Below, piece by piece: positions 14,001 to 26,892 of a stretch of DNA of 64,000 nt. The DNA comes from Piromyces finnis (lineage: Eukaryota > Neocallimastigomycota > Neocallimastigomycetes > Neocallimastigales > Neocallimastigaceae): NCBI GenBank assembly GCA_002104945.1, contig MCFH01000020.1, forward strand, positions 124,001 through 188,000, in the 5' to 3' direction. A program made the position numbers and the translations under genes. The first letter of the stretch is position 1. Every line of letters starts with the position of its first letter. The notes beneath the pieces are model-generated. The model was given only the letters and a program-made list of their open reading frames with translations. It ran no database searches and was not told the DNA's origin.

Positions 14001-15049
14001 AATAAATTATTAACATTGAAAATAATAATATTAAATATATAAATATTTATTTTACTTTAAGTCTTTTATAGAATATTCTATAGGTTTATGAAAATTCACT
14101 GAAAAACTTATTTCTGTAATATCAATGTTACTTAAATAAACATCAAAAGAAATAACTTCGTTGCATTTATGTTTCTGAAATTCTTTATAATGCTGTTTAA
14201 CATAATCTTTATTTGAAAAATTACATTTTTCAGAACATTTACCAATTTCTCCACATTCTCTTTGACATAAATTATTTCCTGAGCATCTTATCTTATTATT
14301 TTATTATATTATAAAAATAAAGTCAATTGCATTTGTTTTGCATATAAAATATTTTAATAAAATCAAAACAAAAATAAAGACATTAATTTATTATAATTAT
14401 TGCTATTAATTTTTTATTTTTTATTATATCTAAATTATTTATTAAATATAATTATAATTACAAAAAAACAACCTTCCATGAATAAACCTTAATGTCTTTT
14501 TTTTTTTTAATTTTATTATACTTAAGCTTTTCTATTCCCCAATTTGTCAGTTGATATTCATCATCCAGACGATTTGTTGAACACAGTACACTATTTTTTC
14601 TTAACCAATTACTATACTTATATGCAGTATTGCATTTCTTTTTTTATTTTATTTTTATTATATTATAAACCATTAAAAATAACAAAATATTTAATAAATT
14701 AAGTTTATTAAATATATTATAATATTGTATTTACGAGAACTAATTATATATTGAAAATATTTTATTATTATCACTATTATTATAAAAACGATAAGACCTA
14801 AAAATGATAATACAATTTAAACACTACCTTAACAACAACATATTTTTTATTAATATATCTTTTAGTAGAGGATTTAGTAAAACTTATATTTTTAAATAAA
14901 GGGAAATTTTCAATAAAGTTTAAAACAGGATATCCAGTTGGTATTTGAAAAATATAATTATCATTTACAATTTTAAAATTATTGATTTTAAATTTGGAAA
15001 GTATTTGTTGATTAAAGAAATTATTATTTATATTACGAGGCTCACACAT
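8053..15049 (-). CDS. MULE-transposase/SWIM zinc-finger protein with long acidic tail, 10 exons
   Basis: A 1960-residue protein assembled from exons 15049-14828, 14637-14473, 14291-14056, 13964-13936, 13841-13425, 13294-11685, 11572-11284, 11187-11090, 10996-10924 and 10796-8053. All joins are GT-AG and the phases close exactly. Order: an N-terminal region; a Cys-rich segment about 130-210 (RCSGNNLCQREC, CSEKC); a MULE-type DDE domain with first Asp in DTTYF (about 357), second in IVIIDHEKK (about 492) and the family's C-x2-H in FLCKFH (about 511); a SWIM finger CSC-x12-CKH at about 1019-1037; then some 900 residues of Asn/Ser/Glu-rich tail. This tail holds a seven-copy short motif at 9510-10257. 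MULE-SWIM is the MudR/FAR1 architecture. Ten introns and no obvious flanking terminal repeats suggest a domesticated, possibly DNA-binding regulatory protein rather than an active transposon. The start is uncertain: an in-frame stop lies just upstream of the ATG, but an acceptor is also possible there. Confidence 0.78.
9510..10257 (-). repeat. seven degenerate WK-x-I-K motifs in the MULE-SWIM protein tail
   Basis: Within the tail of the MULE-SWIM protein a motif of about 19 residues recurs: EVILNKILNWKEIKTEGEI, EMLIQNLFDWKKVKKEDEM, EILINDCFNWKIIKQENEN, EFLLENFINWKEIKHENII, plus weaker DIINKHFIDLEKIKKENEI, KVLIKDLVDFKEIEMEKAM and DIIRKLLTLRKIKKGYSIL. Consensus: acidic residue, three or four hydrophobics, Asn/Asp, Trp or Leu, Lys, x, Ile/Val, Lys, then alternating Glu. 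Linkers are acidic and variable. The DNA has diverged, so this is protein-level conservation. Confidence 0.75.
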
Positions 15050-15814
15050 TCCCTTAAAATGTAAATCTATTATTAACTATCTTTTTTTTTTTGTGTGAAA
15101 AATAAATATAATATATATCACTTTTTTATAAAGAAATATTTTTTTTTTTTAATTTTAATAAACCAATGAATGTTATGAAAATAAAAATGTTTACAAAAAA
15201 TAGTAAATATTCTAGATAACAGAAAAAATGTTACACAAATTTGAATATAATTTATTTTTTTATTGTCATATTCTTTATTTTTATATTTATACTCTTTCTT
15301 TTTCTTTTTAAACAATCAATACTATTTATGTTATCATTCATTTATACTTCATTTTTTTTTTTTTTTTGTAGCCATAGTTTTTTTTCATGCTTTAAAAAAA
15401 TATTTTTATTTGGTATAACTTTGCTACTGAATCTTAAATTTTATGTATCTTCTTTTTTTAGTTTATACTTTAATGTATCATTCATTAATTTCAAACCAAT
15501 CAATATTTTCGATCTGTATTACATTATAAATATGTATTAATTAAATTTAAAGTCTGAATAATATTAATTATCGACACATACATGAAATAATTAATATAAT
15601 GATAAAATATATTTCTCAATATATAAATGAAATGAAATATAAATATATTATAATATATTATTATAAACAATAAATTAATATATATTATTAATTAATTTTT
15701 ATTTATATCTTTTCTTTTTTCTTTTTTTCTTTTAACAATTAATAATTATTAAATAAATAATAATTAGAAAATTAAATAACTCCAATAACAAATAATTAAT
15801 CATAAGGCAATAAA
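15050..15814. other. AT-rich spacer between divergent genes
   Basis: Lies between the head-to-head MULE-SWIM gene and the OPI3-like gene, so it probably carries both promoters. T-rich up to about 15420, then A/T mix. A 99-codon frame at 15241-15540 is F/I/L-only and reads as noise. No other feature seen. Confidence 0.55.
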
Positions 15815-16996
15815 ATGAATTACCAAGCTCTTATTGAAGCCTTCTCAAAAGTAGATTACACTAATATCTATTTTATTTTATCTGCTAGTTCCATTATTTT
15901 CAATCCATTATTCTGGAACATTGTTGCAAGAAATGGTTAGTTTTTTTTATTTAAAGAAAATATTTTATATATGTATATTTATTTAATAATTAATAATTTT
16001 AAATAAAATTTAAATTGCATTACATATTTTTGAATTGAATATACAACTTTTTTTTTTTTTGTGAAAATTCTATCTTAATATAAAAAGAATATAGAAACAA
16101 GACTTTAACCAAGATTTTCAAAAGTCCAAAGAATGGATGTTACTTTTTAGCTTTCGTTATTTTCACTCTTGGTATTGTTCGTGATTTATTGTAAATATCT
16201 ATTATTTATATTTTTTTTTCTTAATACTATATAAAAATTATCAATGTTAAAATTATTATTTATATTCATTTAATAATAAAATTTTAATAATATCTAGATT
16301 TGGAAAGGCCATTCAAAGTGATAATGAATGCAAATTATTTGATAGTATTGGTATTAAAGTTATTGGTTATATTTGTTTAGCAGTTGGCGGTATTTTAGTT
16401 TATTCTTCTATGTACACTTTAGGTATTATTGGTACCTACTTAGGTAAGTTTAATTTTAATTTTTTAAATGCTTAGCTTTTTTTTTAAATTCATTTGCTAT
16501 TTTTTATTAATTTTTTTAATATATCATATTATTTAGGTGATTACTTCGGAATTTTAATGGAAAAAAGAGTTACTGGTTTCCCATTCAACATTTGTGATAA
16601 TCCAATGTACAATGGTTCTACCTTAAATTTCTTAGGAACTGCTATTATGTAATAATATTAATAAATTTTTAAAACATAATTCTTTAATTTATAAATTAAA
16701 ATCGAATTAAAATAAAATAATAATAATTAATTGATATAGAGGAAAAAGTTGTGCCGGTATTGTTTTAACTATTATTGTTTGGATTGTTTATGAAGTAGCT
16801 TTAAGATTTGAAGGGTACATTTTCGAAAAATTTATTTATATCTATTATATTATTGTCAATTACAACAATTACTAATCTATTACAAAATTTAAATAATTAA
16901 AACAGTCCATTCACTAGTATGATATATGCTAACAGAGACAAGAAAGAAGTCAAGAAACCAACTGTTACTAAGCAAAAAAGTAAGAAAATCAATTAA
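15815..16996 (+). CDS. OPI3: phosphatidyl-N-methylethanolamine N-methyltransferase, 6 exons
   Basis: SAM-dependent ER enzyme making the last methylations from methylated phosphatidylethanolamine to phosphatidylcholine. Exons 15815-15935, 16088-16190, 16298-16443, 16537-16648, 16740-16814 and 16906-16996 give 215 residues; yeast Opi3 is 206. All joins are GT-AG and in phase. Several membrane segments are visible ([66 protein letters not shown]). Diagnostic of the PEMT/Opi3 family are the segment [18 protein letters not shown] and the following [17 protein letters not shown]. The C-terminus is lysine-rich (KKEVKKP ending SKKIN), which may serve ER retention. Whether one enzyme does all methylations or a Cho2-like partner exists cannot be told from here. 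Confidence 0.95.
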
Positions 16997-17088
16997 AGGG
17001 AAGAAAAATTAAAATTAAAAAAAAAGAAAAAATTAAAGAGAAAATAACAATTTTATTTTGTTATTAGGATTAAAAAAATAGAACAATA

Positions 17089-17119
<31 letters not shown>

Positions 17120-17443
17120 TAGTGTAAACAATGAATAATATATTTTAACATAAATAAATACAAATAAATAATAATAAAAAATAAAATTCATTCTTTTTTT
17201 TTTTTTTGTTATTTTCATAATTGTTAACTTGTTATTGTTAAAGTAAAATTATTTTTTCTTCTTTCTAAGTATTTTCTAAATATATTACATTTTGTAAATA
17301 TATTATTTAATTTTATTTAATTATATTAATAAATATTAATTTAATTAAGATTATAAATAATAATATATTTTATTTTTATTTTTATTTTTATTTTTTTTTT
17401 AAAAAAATTAATTAAGTTTAAATATAATTAAAAGTAATTAATC
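16997..17443. other. AT-rich spacer
   Basis: 447 bases between two genes on the same strand, with a (TAA)n run at 17090-17115. Contains only the 3' flank of the methyltransferase gene and the upstream region of the next gene. No gene seen on either strand. Confidence 0.6.
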
Positions 17444-17708
17444 ATGAATAGTAATGTAAATTTTAATGATTTTGGTATTAATTCACCAACTTCTTCAAAT
17501 TCCAATAAGAATAATATTTATATATCTGGAGCATTGATGGCTTCTTTATTTAAAAATTTTCATATCTATGGAAATAATACAGTGAGCAAATTTTTATATA
17601 TATATATATATGAATATATGTAAATAATGAAAATGAAGTAATTTTAAGAGTTGAGGAACTAAATTTTGAAGATTAATATTAATATTATTATCACTTTCTT
17701 TCTTTCTT

Positions 17709-17750
<42 letters not shown>

Positions 17751-18963
17751 GATGGTTTATTATTTGGTTCAATAAATTATAATGTATGGGATGTCCATTC
17801 AGATGAAATTTCCACTTCAGTAAAAACAGACCAAATTATTGGTATAAAGTCCAATATATACATTGTTTAAATAACTATATAATCCTTTTCTTTTCCTTTC
17901 TATTTTATTTATTCTGCTTTTATTAATTATTATTATTATTATTATTATTTTTAACAGTTATAAATTCATTTGAAATATTGAAAAATAATTTACTTGGAAT
18001 TAATAATAATCCATTTTTCGAAAATGAAAAAAATCAACAATCAGAATTATCACAGATTCTTGAAAAAAATAAGAATCAAGTTAGTTTCAACTTTTTATAT
18101 TACAACATTTTTTTTTATTCTTCTTAATAATGTTTTTAAACATTTAAATATTTAGCAATTATTAGGTTATTTTAGATTCCGTAGTAATTCAAATGTAAAA
18201 CCTTCTTTAAAAGAAATTTCAAATATATTTTATATTAAAAATACCCTTAAAGTAAATACCATTGAACATATACCCATTCTTGGAATCTTCAATTTAACTG
18301 CAAATAAAAATCATACTACTTATAAATATGAATATTGCTTTTATTCTCATACTGAAATGTAAGAAAAACACTTTTATATCTTTTAATATTCAAAATCAAA
18401 TTATGTATGTTAAATAAATAAATTATTTTTTATAATAAATTCAAATACATTCTCAGAAATGGATTTGAAAAAATACCTATTCTTATAACCAATATGGTAG
18501 AAAGTTCACATGAAAAATATAAAAACTTTATTACTACAGCACCATCAAATAATCTTAGGTAATAAATAAAATTTTAACTCTTTTTTTAGATTAAAAAACA
18601 GCAATAAAAGTAAACTAATTAATATTGTATAATCAAAATTTAATAAATAATGATAGTTCACTGAATAAACTACAAAATGTATTTGATATCTCATCAAATA
18701 GAGATTGTGTAAAACAACAAGAACAATTATTTGAAAATATATCAGAATTAACAAAGGTTTAATATTGTTATTTTTTTATTTTGTAAAATGATTTATATAG
18801 CAATTGTGCTTATTTAATTTTAAATATATTTTTATATAATATATAATATTCGTAATAATAGTCAACTTTGGAGGAGATAGAAAAAAATAGAAAGATAAAA
18901 GAACAATTAGAAAGGGAAATTGAAGAACTAGAAAAAAATAAACCTGAAAAAATCATTTTCTAA
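17444..18963 (+). CDS. Abraxas/FAM175-like MPN-minus protein, 7 exons
   Basis: Probable scaffold subunit of a BRISC/BRCA1-A-type deubiquitinase complex. Exons 17444-17581, 17751-17841, 17958-18079, 18156-18358, 18457-18558, 18657-18756 and 18862-18963 give 285 residues in phase. The N-terminal domain follows the Abraxas pattern: ISGALMASLFKNF, DGLLFGSINYN, a later LLGYFRFRSNSN (compare the family's GWYRFRRN), PILGIFNLTAN and a YEYCFY strand. It lacks the metal-binding EXnHxHx10D of active JAMM enzymes, as Abraxas proteins do. Residues about 215-285 form a Glu/Lys coiled coil, the expected dimerisation and BRCC36-binding element. No phospho-SPxF tail is present, so it resembles the cytosolic ABRO1/BRISC form more than the BRCA1-binding form. 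Animal Abraxas proteins are longer (about 410). Intron 1 ends in a 40-odd-base T tract. Confidence 0.8.
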
Positions 18964-20924
18964 TTTTTTATTAAAAGAAATTAAAAGATAGTAAAGCTAA
19001 TGAAATATTGCGAGTTATATATATATAGATATAAATGGATACTTATATGAATTACATAAAAGACTAGTATTATTTATACTTATCTTGCAAAAAAAAATAA
19101 TTAATAAAATAATCAAAAATAAACATTAAAGTTTTACTTTATATAAATTAAATTATTAATAAGCAAAAGTACGTACAATAATATAATAATATATTTATAT
19201 AAAAAAAAAATAAAACTATAAGATTAGAGTATTTATTTATTACTAATCTAATTAAATCATCTTCATTTAATATTAATATAATTTATTATTATCAAAATTT
19301 ATTTAGATTTATGTATATGAATTTATGAGTATTAATAATAGATAAAATATATATTTTTTATAATATATTCTTGTTTCTAATCATACAATAGTCAATAAGA
19401 TTTTCTGTACTTATTATTGTTATGGTTGATATATAATATGCAATAGACCACATTGTATTTTAATGCATGATGTTGGTGTCCTTTATTTCTTATTTTAGAG
19501 ATAATGTTCTCAAATTTTATTTTGATATTACATACATTCTGTAAAAAGCATATTTTATCAAAAGTTTCATTATTTAGTGATTATTAAAGGAATTTAAACG
19601 AAAAAAAGGAACTTTAGTATAATAATAAAATAATATTTCATATGCAATATATTTATTTGATTATTAATAAACAAAATAAAAATGAACATAAAAAGAATGC
19701 TTTATTGAAAAGTAATATTTCCTTTTAATAATTTCTTTTTATAGAATTATAATTTTTGCCTTTCTATCTTAACATTTTAATTTACAGTATTAATTTGTTT
19801 TTTAAATTATATAACGTATTACTCATTTAAATAATAACAATAACAAACTTATTTTTTTATCTAAAATCATAAAACAATTATTGTTATATAGTAAATATTA
19901 GATAGTAAATAAATGTATATATAACATAAAATAATTATTATTATCTTGTTAATTATTTATAATATTAAATTCGATAATTTATTTAGTCCATTTATAAATT
20001 TATAAATTTATAAATTAATTTTTTTTTTTTTTTTTTTTTATTATTATAATTATTATTATTAATTTTTAATATTATTTTTTAAAATTTCATTATTGAGTTG
20101 ATTAAAAAAAATAAAAAAGAAAAAAAAAAAAAAAGTAATTATTTTATATGCATATAAATATATATAATTTTTTTTAAATGAATTAATACATGCTGTTATA
20201 TAAACATCTTTAACATCATCATTATAAATTTGAATTTTTCAGTTTATCAAAATCTCATCAATTTTAAAAATATCATTCATCAAATCAAAGTATTTTTATT
20301 TTACTTAATTTATATAATACTTTAAGTATTTTAAACATTCATAATTTCATTATCATTAATACCAATAAAATATTTAGAAGACATTATAGTATTAAATACT
20401 AAGAATCTATGAAAATTAATGAAAAGTATAAGATTTTAGAATTAACAATCAATGAAATGTCAATTTTAAATAATTCAATTTAAATCAGATTTCTTTTCTT
20501 TTCTTTTCTTTTTTTTTCTTTTTCTTTTTTTTTTTTTTTTCTTTTCTTTCTTTCTTTCTTTTTTTGTAATTATTGTATATCTTATTAAAAAATATATTAA
20601 TACTAAATTATATTAAATATTTGAACTTCAATAGTCTTAAAAACTATCAATATTATATTATATTTAAATATTTAGATGAAAAAGAATAAATTAATATCAA
20701 AAAGATTATATATATTAGTTCTCTTTTGTTAGAGAAAAACGATTGATCATATAAAATTTATATTAGTTTTGTAAAAAATAGCATTCTAAATAAAATACTA
20801 ATCATTATTTGTTATATATTTTTATAAATATTAAATTGATTTTTTTTTTTATCAAAAATATTACATTACATTATAAAAAAAATAGAAGAAAATTATTTTT
20901 TTATCGTTCAATATAAAATTTTAT
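18964..20924. other. 2-kb AT-rich spacer with pyrimidine tract
   Basis: No gene seen on either strand. A CT-rich tract (TTTCTTTTC repeats) at about 20490-20565 lies some 400 bases before the SNF2 start, and an A-rich tract at 20105-20135. Presumably the 3' flank of the Abraxas-like gene and the promoter and 5' leader of the SNF2 gene. Confidence 0.55.
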
Positions 20925-20951
20925 ATGCTTGAAAGTAATAAATATGTTTAA
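20925..20951 (+). promoter_or_regulatory. short upstream ORF overlapping the SNF2 start
   Basis: ATG at 20925 opens an 8-codon frame ending TAA at 20949-20951. It overlaps the presumed main ATG at 20944 in another frame. If both lie on the mRNA, ribosomes using the first ATG would pass the main start, which would lower translation of the remodeller. Confidence 0.4.
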
Positions 20952-23900
20952 TTCAAATCAAGCACAACAGCAGCATATACAACAATTATACCAATCAAAG
21001 CAACAACTACCTCAACAGAATTTTCAAACTGTTCAAACCCAAAATGCTCAGAATTTTGGGAATCCTGCACTTTCAAATATGAATAATATATTACAACAGC
21101 AATTTATGTCAAATATGCAGAATATCCAATCATTGCAACCAACTATGCAAAGCATGGGTGTAAATCCAGTGGCATTAGGAATGTCAATGAATAATTTACA
21201 TTATCCTGGAAATATGCAACAACAAATTCAAAATAAGGTAGGGAATAATCCAAGTCAAACACAATCAATCCGACCATTACAGAATAATAATCTTTCATCA
21301 CCACAATTAAAAAACCAGAATATACCATTTAATACTTCTGAAACATCACCAGTAGTAGCAAATGCTGGTTTACAGAATTCTTCAACACCTCAATATACTC
21401 CTGAGCAAATAAAACAATTGATTAATGTAAATTAATAATTTAAATTTAAAATAATATTAAAATATTAGATTATATATTTTAATTTTTCTTTTTTATACTA
21501 ATAACTCTAATAAATTTAAAAGACTGTTAAGAGTTTAAGAGCAAAAGGTGAAACAAATGATCCTGAGTATGTTAAAATCTGTCAAATATTATCAAGATAT
21601 TCAAAGGTGCATTTTTTTATATTCTTTAAATGAAAATACCAAAATACTTACTAAAATAATAAATATTATTTGTTTTGTTTATATAATTTATATTCAAAGG
21701 TGTCTCAAAATCCATCAGAAGTACAAAAACCAATATCAAATAGTACTACTACACCATCAATTAATCAGAAAAATTCAGTAAATGCGAATGAAAATACTAT
21801 TCAAGTACAATCACAATCATTGCCAATGCAAACTCCATCTCAACTTAAAGAGCAACAAGAAAAAATGCAATTTAATCAATTAAATGATCTTCAAAATAAT
21901 GCGAAATTGAATGAAAACATTTCACCTCAACAAGCACAACAAGTTAAATATCAATTATATGCTTATAAGTTAATGTCAGAAGGAAAGTCTGTTCCAGAAA
22001 ATTTACAAAGGATAGTTTTTGATAATAAAAGTAGAATTAGTTTCGATCAAGCTAAATCGTCAGAACAACAATTAAAAAATAACGTTGTTAATACTAAAAT
22101 TGTAAATTCATCAATTGAGATTTATAAAAATAAGAATCAAGAGAATTTAAAAAATCAAAATAATACATTACCATATAAAAATCCTCGTGATATAATTAAC
22201 ACTAAAATAAAATATAGTGATTATTCTAGTCGTCAACATAGACTTTTAATACCAAGCATTACACCAACTGGTGTTGATGTTTATTCTATGATACAAGAAC
22301 GTGAAAGAAAAATAAATTCTAGAATTCAATATAGAATTAATGAGTTGGAATCTTTACCAAGTAATATTTCGAATCAAGGATTAAATAATGAAAACATTAA
22401 TATTAATACAAATGTTAATGATCAAATAGATATTAAATCACCATTACCAGCTGAAAAAAATAATAGAAAATTAAAAGCCATTATAGAATTAAAAGCATTA
22501 AAATTATTAAATAAACAGAAAAAATTACGTTCAGAAATTCTAAGAGGAATGGTGAAAGCTACTACATACCTTACAAATTCTGATAGAGCATCTTATAGAC
22601 GTATGAAAAAACAATCAATCAAGGAAGCAAGAATTACTGAGAAATTAGAAAAGCAACAAAGAATTGATAGAGAAAAAAGAGAAAGACAAAATTTTGCTGA
22701 TTATTTGAACAGCATTATTATCCATGGTCGTGAAATGAGATCTTTGCATGATAAACAACAATCTAAGGCTAATAAATTGGGTTTAGGTGTTCAACGTTAT
22801 CATAAGAAAATTGAAAATGAGGAAGCTCAACGTTTGGCTAAACTTTCACAAGAAAGATTAAGAGCTTTGAAGGCTGATGATGAAGAGGCTTACTTAAAAT
22901 TAATTGATCAGACAAAAGATACTCGTATTACTTATCTCCTTCAACAAACTAATGAATATTTAGAAAATTTAACTAAGGCTGTTGTTTCACAACAAGAAGA
23001 AATTGGTCAAGATCAACCAGCATTACCAGAAGATACATTTGGATTAGATGATGATAAGAAAACTGATTATTATAATATTTCACATAAAATAAAGGAAATT
23101 ATTACAGAACAACCATCAATTTTAACAGGAGGTACTTTAAAAGAATATCAATTGAAGGGTTTACAATGGATGGTTTCATTATATAATAACAGACTTAATG
23201 GTATTTTAGCTGACGAAATGGGTCTCGGTAAAACCATTCAAACTATTTCTCTTATTAGTTATTTAATTGAAAAAAAACATCAAAGTGGACCATTCCTTAT
23301 TATTGTACCATTATCTACATTGACTAATTGGTCCCTTGAATTTGATAAATGGGCTCCTTCTATTGTTAAGGTTGTATATAAAGGTGCTCCCTCTGTTCGT
23401 AAAGCAATTCAAATGACAGAAATTAAACATGGAAATTTTAATGTTGTATTAACTACTTATGAATATATTATTAAAGATAGACCAGTTCTTTCAAAAATTA
23501 AATGGATTCATATTATTATTGATGAAGGTCACCGTTTAAAGAATGCCCAATCTAAACTTACAACTGTATTAACTCAACATTATCAATGTAGATATCGTTT
23601 AATTTTAACTGGTACTCCTCTTCAGGTATATATGAATATAAATTGTTATAATTTTTATAATTATGCATTTATAAAAAATAATATAAAATGATTAGAGTTT
23701 TTGCGTGTCAACAGAATAGTTTTTTTTTATTTCTTTTTATTAAATTTATTAAAATTAACATATATAATTCTCTTAAGAAAATAATATTTTTCTTAATTGA
23801 GGATCACTAAAATGTTAAATTTTATTATATTTTTAATAAAATCAATAAATAAAAATAAATATGTTGAACTTTGCCTATGATATTTATATTGTTTTAATAA

Positions 23901-26892
23901 TATATTATAAAAAAAAATAAATAAAACCTTATTAATATAGTATTATTATATTGAAAAATTATTTATATGTTCATATATGTATATAGAATAATTTACCAGA
24001 ACTTTGGGCACTTTTAAATTTCTTGTTGCCAAAAATCTTCAATTCTGTAAAAAGTTTTGATGAATGGTTTAACTCACCATTTGCAACTCAAGTTGGTGAA
24101 GAAAAAATTCAATTGAATGAAGAAGAACAACTTCTTATTATTAGAAGACTTCACAAAGTATTGAGACCTTTCTTATTACGTAGATTAAAGAAGGATGTAG
24201 AACATGAACTTCCAGATAAGGTTGAAATGGTTATTAAATGTCGTATGTCTGCTCTTCAACGCCGTTTATATGAAAAGATGAGACAAAAGGGAATATTATT
24301 CACAAGTGATGGGTAAGTCAAAATATTTTGAAAATAGATATAATTCTTAAAAGTTTTTATAATAATTAATTTAATTTTATTAATTCATTTTTAAATATTA
24401 CATTATTTAACTAATAAATTAAAAAGTAAACATGGTATTAAGGGTTTAAACAATACAGTTATGCAACTTAGAAAAATTTGTAATCATCCATTTGTTTTTG
24501 AAGAAGTTGAAACAAGTATTAATCCATCTGGTCTTACAAATGAATTAATTTATCGTACATCAGGAAAGTTTGAATTATTAGATAGAATTTTACCAAAATT
24601 CATAAGAACAAAACATCGTGTTTTAATTTTCTTCCAAATGACAGCAATTATGAATATTATGGAAGATTTCTTAATGTACAGAGGATATAGACATCTTCGA
24701 TTAGATGGTAGTACTAAATCAGAAGAGCGTTCAGATTTATTGAAGAAATTCAATGCGGAAAATTCACCTTATATGATTTTTTTACTTAGTACAAGAGCTG
24801 GTGGTTTAGGTCTAAATTTGCAAACTGCTGATACTGTTATTATTTTCGATTCAGATTGGAATCCTCATCAAGATTTGCAAGCTCAAGATCGTGCTCATCG
24901 TATTGGTCAAACTAAAGAAGTCAGAATTTTACGTTTAATTACTGCAGATTCTATTGAAGAAAAAATTTTAGCTAGAGCTCAATATAAACTAGATATTGAT
25001 GGTAAAGTCATTCAAGCTGGTAAATTTGATAATAAAAGTACTGCTCAAGAACGAGAGGCTCTTCTTCGTCAATTAATTGAATCATCATTAGATGAAGCTA
25101 ATGATGTACAAAATGAAGAAAATATGACAGACGATGATCTTAACGATATTATTCATAGAAATGATGAAGAAATGGAAATCTTCCGTAGAATGGATCATGA
25201 AAGAATTCAACATGAAACTGAAATTTGGAAATCATCCGGTAATACTGGACCATTACCTGATCGTTTAATTCAAGAATGGGAGTTACCTAAAGTATATACT
25301 ATGGATGAAGAAGAAATACAGAAAAAAGAAGAAAAGGTGGATTATGGTCGTGGTCAACGTGTACGTAAAGAAGTTCATTATGATGATGGTCTTAATGAAG
25401 AACAATGGTTACAAGCAGTCGAAAATGAAGATTTAGAAGAAGTTATTGAACGTAAAAGACAACAGAGGCAAAGACGTGCTGAAAGAAAAGCCAAAAAGTT
25501 ACTTAAACTTCAAAGACAACATAATGATTCAGACACTACTACAAATGATGTATCCGATAATGAAATTAATCAGAGTGACAATCAATCTATAGAAACACCA
25601 GAACAGGATCTTATTGTAAATGAAACTAAGACTAAAAAAAGAGGTAGACCATCTAGAGGTCGTGGTAGAAAATCTTCATCTATAAGTAATCGTTCAAGCT
25701 TCAGAGAGGATGGTGAAAGAACACACACTCCATTATCATCAATATCTACAACATCAAGTATTATTGATGGAAGTAATGAAGTTCCAGTCGAAAAACCAAG
25801 ACGTGGTAGAGGAAGACGTAAGGCGAATCTTATGGAAGATTCATATAAAAAGAGAAAAAAGGCTGATATAAATGCTAATGTGGATAGAACAAAACCAGAT
25901 AAAGTTGGTAAAGCTGAAAGATTGGCTATGACACGTTTATTTGAAGCTTGCTTTAAACAAGTTGAAAACTGTAAAGCTGAAGAGTAAGCTTTTTTTTATT
26001 TTATTTGTTTAATTTAAAATATTTAATTTGATAAATATATTAAGTATTTATTTCTTAAATTGTTTATTAAATATAGTGGACGTCGTAGATGTGAATTGTT
26101 TTTGGAAATACCTTCAAAGAAACTATATCCTGATTATTATGTTTTAATTGAAACTCCAATTGCTCTTGATATAATTAATGTAAGTTTTGGTAAAAATAAT
26201 TGAATTCTTTATATCAAAAGTTATTGACCTTTTTTTTTTTTTTTTTAATTATAATTCTTTGATAATATTTATAAAAAAATAAAGACAAGAATTCATTCAA
26301 CATATTATGATACAGTACAAGATTTCATTAATGACTTTAGATTAATGTTCGGAAATGCCAGAAAATATAATCAAGAAGGATCATGGGTTTATATTGATTC
26401 AGTAGAAATGGAGAAAGATATGGATCTTAAATTAAATGAATTATACAAAGATCAAATATTAATTATTACAGATGAAGATAAAAAAGAGGAACAAAAATAT
26501 TTAGAACAATTAAAATTAAACGAAAATAACTTAAATTCATTAAAGGTAAAAAAAAAATTAGTAATAATTAAAGGCTTTAATTTTGATAAAAGAAGTTATC
26601 TAAATTAATTTATTATGTTTAATATAATATTTAGCGTCCAGCACCGAATGATATCATTAGTGTAGACAATAATAATTTAATAAATCAATCAGGGAATGGA
26701 GGTATAAGTAAAGAAATTATTCAATCAAATAATAACATAAACGAAAGTAATCCAGAAATAAATAATAATATAAATATAAGTTCGATTGAACAGTTTTCTC
26801 GCAAGAAACAAAAGCGTTCAGAAGATGATGAAGACTATAAAGATATAGATATAGAAAATGATGATGAATATGACGAGGATAATGATTATTAA
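20944..26892 (+). CDS. SNF2/STH1-type SWI/SNF-RSC ATPase, 8 exons
   Basis: Catalytic subunit of a SWI/SNF or RSC chromatin remodeller, 1665 residues. Exons 20944-21426, 21523-21606, 21700-23625, 23987-24312, 24427-25983, 26077-26179, 26285-26545 and 26635-26892, all GT-AG and in phase. Domains: Gln/Asn-rich N-terminus; QLQ-like segment about 265-300 ([20 protein letters not shown]); HSA about 450-537, the actin-related-protein platform; DEAH ATPase with [10 protein letters not shown] (about 694) and DEGH (about 797); helicase C lobe with RAGGLGLN (about 1064) and [10 protein letters not shown] (about 1091); SnAC about 1175-1228; two AT-hook-like stretches, [13 protein letters not shown] (about 1342) and [10 protein letters not shown] (about 1396); bromodomain about 1459-1560 with the acetyl-lysine Asn in FGNARKYN. 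This is the full family layout. The start ATG at 20944 is the first in frame. Sequence alone does not separate Snf2 from Sth1. Confidence 0.95.

Noticed and set aside
15241-15540. 99-codon plus-strand open frame
   Set aside because: Nearly all F, I, L and Y from T-rich DNA; no coding character, and it lies between two genes.
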